In this document: piece by piece, positions 60,425 to 64,000 of the stretch | Layout: each line of letters begins with the position of its first letter | Numbering within the stretch: position 1 is the first letter of the stretch | Source of the DNA: Clostridiales bacterium | Lineage (GTDB): Bacteria; Bacillota; Clostridia; Oscillospirales; Feifaniaceae | Length of the DNA stretch: 64,000 nucleotides | Direction of reading: 5' to 3' | Assembly: GCA_012719075.1 (NCBI GenBank) | Contig: JAAYBB010000045.1 | Location: 1-64,000 of the forward strand | Translations under genes and position numbers: made by a program | The notes under the pieces: generated by a model | What the model was told of the DNA's origin: nothing | The model's database searches: none | What the model saw: only the letters and a program-made list of their open reading frames with translations

Positions 60425-61308
60425 CCGGCATCCTGTTGCTCGACAAGGCCCCCGGCATCTCCTCGCAGCGGGCGGTGCACGAGGTGCAGCGCCTCTGCGG
60501 CGCCGCAAAGGCGGGGCACGGCGGCACGCTCGACCCCATGGCGGGCGGGCTGCTGCCCATCCTGCTGGGCAGCGCCACCAAGCTCAGCCGCTTTCTGCTG
60601 GAGGGTGACAAGGGCTACCGGGCCGAGCTGCTGCTCGGGCAGGTGACCGACAGCTACGACACCACCGGCCGGGTGCTGGAGCGCCGCCCGGTCGCCGTGA
60701 CGGCCGAGGCGTTTGAACAGGCCCTCGCCGCCTTCCGCGGCGAGATTCTGCAGGTGCCGCCGATGTACTCGGCGCTGTCGGTGGACGGCGAGCGGCTGTA
60801 CAAGCTGGCCCGCCGCGGCGAACAGGTCGAGCGCGCCGCGCGGCCGGTCACGATCCACCGGCTCGAGCTGCTGCTGCTGGAGGGCGAGCGCGCCGTCATC
60901 GAGGTCGACTGCTCCAAGGGCACCTACATCCGCTCGCTGATCCACGACCTCGGCGCCGCCCTGGGCTGCGGCGCCTGCATGAGCGGCCTGACCCGCACGA
61001 TGGCGGCCGGCTTCTCCCTGGCGCAGGCGCATACGGTCGAGGCGCTGACGCAGGCCGCCGCACAGGGCGCGCTGCCCGACCTGCTCATCCGGCCCGAGGC
61101 GCTGTTTGCGCAGCTGCCCGCCCTCTCCCCCGCCCCCTTCTTTTGCAAGCTGCTGCGGGACGGCCTGCGGGTGCTGCAGCGCAAGCTGGGCAGCGACATC
61201 GCCGCGGGCGGCATGGCCCGCCTCTACGTCGACGGCGAATTTTTCGGCCTGCTGGGCGAGGGGCCGGCCGACGAGGGCTCGGCCCTATTCCTGATTTGGA
61301 GAGCGTGA
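60421..61308 (+). CDS. truB: tRNA pseudouridine(55) synthase TruB
   Basis: This 295-residue enzyme makes pseudouridine 55 in the T-loop of tRNA. GILLLDKAPGISSQRAV at the N-terminus and GHGGTLDPMAGGLLPILLG with the catalytic aspartate (about residue 39) are diagnostic. VTDSYDTTGRVL and SKGTYIRSLIHDLG follow. A C-terminal PUA-like region completes the protein. The ATG overlaps the nrnA stop (ATGA). Confidence 0.96.
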   Translation: MTGILLLDKAPGISSQRAVHEVQRLCGAAKAGHGGTLDPMAGGLLPILLGSATKLSRFLLEGDKGYRAELLLGQVTDSYDTTGRVLERRPVAVTAEAFEQALAAFRGEILQVPPMYSALSVDGERLYKLARRGEQVERAARPVTIHRLELLLLEGERAVIEVDCSKGTYIRSLIHDLGAALGCGACMSGLTRTMAAGFSLAQAHTVEALTQAAAQGALPDLLIRPEALFAQLPALSPAPFFCKLLRDGLRVLQRKLGSDIAAGGMARLYVDGEFFGLLGEGPADEGSALFLIWRA

Positions 61309-61312
61309 TGCT

Positions 61313-62254
61313 ATGCATGTTACCCATATTGACCGCCACCGCCCCACCGGCCCCTGCGTGGTCTGCGTCGGCAACTTCGACGGGGTCCACCTCGGCCACC
61401 AGCGGCTGCTGGCCAAGACGGCCGCGCGCGCGGCGCCCGGCCGCCTGGCCACCGTCTACACCTTTTCGCGCCACCCGACCACACAGCTCACGGGGGCGCC
61501 CCCCGCGCGGCTGATCACCACCAACGCCGAACGGCTGGGCATCTTCGCGAACTTTGGCATCGAAGAGGTCGTGATGGATCCCTTCCGGCCGGCGCTGGCC
61601 GGCATGGAGCCGGCCGACTTCTTCCGCGACATCCTGCTCGACCGCCTGCGGGCGGCCGAGATCGTCTGCGGCACCGAGTACCGCTTCGGGGCGCGGGGGG
61701 CCGGCGACGCCGCGCTGATGGCCCGGCTGTGCGCGCAGCACGGCGTCGTGCTGCACACGATCCCCCCCGTCACCGACGGGGGGCGCATGATCAGCTCGAC
61801 CTGGATCCGCGAGCGGGTGCTGCAGGGGGACGTGCAGGCGGCTGAGCGGCTGATGGGCCGCCCCTTTGCACTGCTGGCCGAGGTCTGTCACGGGGCGCAG
61901 CTCGGGCGACGGCTGGGGTTCCCCACGATCAACCAGCGCTTTCCGGCGCTCAAGCTGATCCCGCACCCGGGGGTCTACGCCACCCGGCTGGAGATCGACG
62001 GCACCTCTTACATCGGCGCCACCAGCGTGGGCACCCGCCCCACCGTAAACGGCGAGGACCTGCGCGCCGAGACCCACATCCTCGGCTACGAGGGCGACCT
62101 GTACGGCCGCTTTCTCAAGCTGGAATTTTTGCGCTACCTGCGCGAGGAGCTGCGCTTTGCCTCGCTCGACGACCTCAGCGCCCAGCTCCGGCTGGACGCC
62201 CGGCGGGCCGCAGAGGCCGCCGCCGCACAATCTGTCCTGGGGAGGGATGCCTGA
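61313..62254 (+). CDS. ribF: Bifunctional riboflavin kinase / FAD synthetase
   Basis: This 313-residue enzyme phosphorylates riboflavin to FMN and adenylates FMN to FAD. The N-terminal nucleotidyltransferase domain has VVCVGNFDGVHLGHQRLL and later ISSTWIRERVLQGDV. The C-terminal kinase domain has GAQLGRRLGFPTINQ and PHPGVYATRLEIDG. Length is normal. It follows truB after four bases and overlaps the next gene at its stop codon. Confidence 0.96.
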   Translation: MHVTHIDRHRPTGPCVVCVGNFDGVHLGHQRLLAKTAARAAPGRLATVYTFSRHPTTQLTGAPPARLITTNAERLGIFANFGIEEVVMDPFRPALAGMEPADFFRDILLDRLRAAEIVCGTEYRFGARGAGDAALMARLCAQHGVVLHTIPPVTDGGRMISSTWIRERVLQGDVQAAERLMGRPFALLAEVCHGAQLGRRLGFPTINQRFPALKLIPHPGVYATRLEIDGTSYIGATSVGTRPTVNGEDLRAETHILGYEGDLYGRFLKLEFLRYLREELRFASLDDLSAQLRLDARRAAEAAAAQSVLGRDA

Positions 62255-63102
62255 TGAAGCACCGATCACGCCTGCTGGCCGTCCTGCTGCCGATGCTGCT
62301 GCTCTGCGGCTGCGGCGGGCAGGCCGAGGAGCCCCTTTCCTTTGAGGGGGAGTACACGACCGACTACGCCGCGCTGCAGGGCGCGCTGCGGCTGGAGCTG
62401 CCGGCCGGCGCAAGCGCCGTACCCGTCGACCTCGAGGCGCTGCGGGAGGCCCACGGCCTGCCGGCGCTGCAAGCGCTCACGGCCCTGCGGTCGGGGGACG
62501 TTCTGCAGTACGACCTGAGCTTTGCCCCCGAGGCCCCGCGCGAGCAGATGGCGCTGGCCATGCAGGCGCTGTTTGAGAATGCGCCGGCCGATGTGCAGAC
62601 GGTCAGCTGCCGCCTGCTGCTGGAGGACACCGTGGCGCTGCAGAGCCGGCTCGAACGCGCCCCGGAGGGCGACCCCTCGGAGCTGCGGCGCATCAGCTAT
62701 GAGAACACGCTGCCCGTGCTCAAGGCCCGCGCGGCCGACGCGCGCCTGACCGGCCTGCTGATGGAGCTGGTCCGGCCCGACCTGCCGGCCGCCGACCTCA
62801 TGGTGCAGCACAGCCTGCTGCCGGGCACCCTGCTGCTGCAGGTCAACACCGACAGCGCCGTCGACCCCGCGCTGCTGGAGGGCTGGCGGGCCGGCCTGCT
62901 GCGCGGACTCGAGGACCGCGACCTCGGCGGGCCCTTTGACCGGCTGGTGCTGCAGCTGTACGTGGGCAGCCGGCTGTACCACGAGTCGGTCCACCTGCAG
63001 GGCGAGGGCTGGCTGCCCGAGGGCACCGACTGGATGAACCCCCCGACCGCGGCCACGCCGCCCTGGTTTGCCGCGGATGCGGCCGAGGCGCCGGCCGCGT
63101 GA
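62254..63102 (+). CDS. Predicted lipoprotein of unknown function
   Basis: This 282-residue protein starts with a lipoprotein signal peptide (LLAVLLPMLLLCGC, cysteine near residue 20). The rest is soluble, acidic and leucine-rich, with no domain I recognise. Its ATG overlaps the ribF stop (TGATG), with GGGGAGGG ahead, so it is probably co-expressed with ribF. It ends in an alanine-rich tail. Operon membership with tRNA and flavin genes gives no clear functional hint. Confidence 0.8.
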   Translation: MKHRSRLLAVLLPMLLLCGCGGQAEEPLSFEGEYTTDYAALQGALRLELPAGASAVPVDLEALREAHGLPALQALTALRSGDVLQYDLSFAPEAPREQMALAMQALFENAPADVQTVSCRLLLEDTVALQSRLERAPEGDPSELRRISYENTLPVLKARAADARLTGLLMELVRPDLPAADLMVQHSLLPGTLLLQVNTDSAVDPALLEGWRAGLLRGLEDRDLGGPFDRLVLQLYVGSRLYHESVHLQGEGWLPEGTDWMNPPTAATPPWFAADAAEAPAA

Positions 63103-63141
63103 CGGCCCCGGCGTGTGCACGACAACGATACAACTGAACTG

Positions 63142-63177
63142 AAAAAGAGCCCGGCGGAATATCCGCCGGGCTCTTTT
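63142..63177. terminator. Bidirectional terminator between convergent genes
   Basis: AAAAGAGCCCGGCGGA and TCCGCCGGGCTCTTTT form a perfect 16-bp stem around a three-base loop. With A and T runs on both sides it can end the lipoprotein transcript (plus) and the MFS gene (minus). Confidence 0.93.
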
Positions 63178-63213
63178 GCCTTGTCTCCTCGGATGTATTC
63201 GTCCGCGCGCCGC

Positions 63214-64000
63214 TCAGCCGGCCACGGGCTGCACCGCCGGCAGGATGCCGTCCTCGCGGTCAAACTTCTCGATCTCCTTGGGGGAGCTCTTCATGGCGGC
63301 CAGCATGAGGATCAGGTCGATGATGGCCAGCGCCGTCAGCCCGTAGAAGACCGGGATATAGGAGTTGAAATGGGCCTGCACAAAGTTGGAAATCGGCACG
63401 CCCAGCGCCGAGCCCAGGCTCATGAAGGGCTGGCAGACGCCGTACACCCGCGTGTACTCCTTGTTGCCGAACAGCTGCACGGTCATGTAGGGCAGCTGCA
63501 TGGTCGAAATGGCGTGGGCCAGGCCAAACCAGGCCGCAAAGGCATAGGCCATGGGCTTTGCGGTCGTGAAGATCAGCAGGAGCGGCGAGACCGCCATCAT
63601 CAGTGTGATGAAAATGGTGCCGATCTTGAGCCCAAAGGTGTCGTAGATCTTGCCCAGGATGACCTTGCCAAACACCAGGACGCCCATCATCATCGAAAAG
63701 ATGGAGGCGGCAAAGGCGCGCTCAAATCCAATGTCGGTCATGTGGTTGATGATGTTGTAGTTGAGCGCCATCGAGGAAAACTGGGAGCAGAACAGGCCGC
63801 CCGCATAGAACCAAAAGGTCTTGGAGCGGAAGGCCTGGGTCCGCGAGATGCCGCTCTTGGGGCCGGTGGCGACCTGCACGCCCTGCTTGACCTTTTCGGC
63901 GCCGTAGGGCAGCAGCCCCATCTCCTCGGGCGTCTCGCGGAGCAGGAAGAGGATGGCCGGGACCGTGATGACCAAGAAGGCGACGGCCAGCACCTGGAAG
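63214..64000 (-). CDS. MFS transporter, oxalate/formate antiporter-like (partial, runs off the right edge)
   Basis: The C-terminal 260 or so residues of a 12-helix MFS transporter are visible, with about seven membrane helices. The LRETPEEMGLLPYGAE loop, with its PE-GL-PYG pattern, and WFGLAHAISTMQLPYMTVQLFG resemble OFA-family and related carboxylate transporters. The start lies beyond the window. The cytoplasmic tail ends in charged residues after LILMLAAM. The substrate is not predictable. It converges with the ribF-lipoprotein operon, with a shared terminator. Confidence 0.8.
   Translation of the reverse strand, partial: FQVLAVAFLVITVPAILFLLRETPEEMGLLPYGAEKVKQGVQVATGPKSGISRTQAFRSKTFWFYAGGLFCSQFSSMALNYNIINHMTDIGFERAFAASIFSMMMGVLVFGKVILGKIYDTFGLKIGTIFITLMMAVSPLLLIFTTAKPMAYAFAAWFGLAHAISTMQLPYMTVQLFGNKEYTRVYGVCQPFMSLGSALGVPISNFVQAHFNSYIPVFYGLTALAIIDLILMLAAMKSSPKEIEKFDREDGILPAVQPVAG

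Overview
The window looks like a chromosomal segment of a GC-rich, anaerobic, spore-forming Firmicute of the Clostridia, most likely an Oscillospiraceae-type gut bacterium. The evidence is a ferredoxin-dependent 2-oxoacid oxidoreductase, groESL under a CIRCE operator, the clostridial rimP-nusA-ylxR-ylxQ-infB-rbfA-nrnA-truB-ribF order, a maf-mreC-mreD-PBP2-minD-mgsA cluster, SpoVT, and frequent TTG/GTG starts behind GGAGG-type ribosome binding sites. The taxonomic placement is an inference. I saw no tRNA or rRNA gene, no transposase and no cas gene.

Layout. 0-3.5 kb: a minus-strand 2-oxoacid:ferredoxin oxidoreductase operon (P-loop ATPase, ferredoxin, alpha, beta, and the first codons of a likely gamma subunit at the left edge), preceded by a strong promoter and a long rod-like RNA that may be 6S RNA. 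3.5-9.2 kb: a nucleoside uptake and cleavage operon (BMP-type ABC ATPase, two permeases, two nucleoside hydrolases). 9.4-13.6 kb: ribosome hibernation factor, THUMP-type RNA methyltransferase, groES-groEL. 13.6-15.3 kb: a tandem duplication of the groEL 3' end, a CRISPR array with divergent repeats and an XRE regulator. 15.5-24.6 kb: HD phosphohydrolase, a large secreted NAGPA/SLH protein, nicotinate phosphoribosyltransferase, a polytopic membrane protein, a second small CRISPR array and a P-loop kinase-like protein. 24.7-29.1 kb: M20 amidohydrolase, PatB-type lyase, RidA, and an ornithine cyclodeaminase/mu-crystallin homologue. 30.3-40.6 kb: aspS, hisS, mgsA, minD, the PBP2-MreD-MreC-Maf cluster, DUF4321, dUTPase and ZapA. 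40.6-46.2 kb: an oligopeptide-type binding lipoprotein, RmuC, a LUD-domain protein and a DUF2974 hydrolase. 46.9-51.9 kb: a complete branched-chain amino acid ABC operon (livK-H-M-G-F). 52.1-63.1 kb: spoVT, then the translation/RNA operon ending in ribF and a lipoprotein. A partial MFS transporter lies at the right edge.

The coding content is mostly housekeeping. The unusual content is between genes. Two orphan CRISPR-like arrays (about 14.0-14.8 and 23.5-23.8 kb) have subtype I-C-like repeats spaced 66-69 bp apart, and their hairpin arms differ from repeat to repeat in a compensatory way. A dispersed modular palindrome family (19.5-20.1, 44.4-44.9 and 58.3-58.5 kb) keeps the same order of hairpins while the hairpin sequences change and stay self-complementary. 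A roughly 190-bp multi-branched palindrome ending in a T-run lies at 29.6-29.8 kb. Together these suggest a genome rich in structured intergenic elements maintained at the level of base pairing rather than sequence. This is the part of the window most likely to be undescribed.
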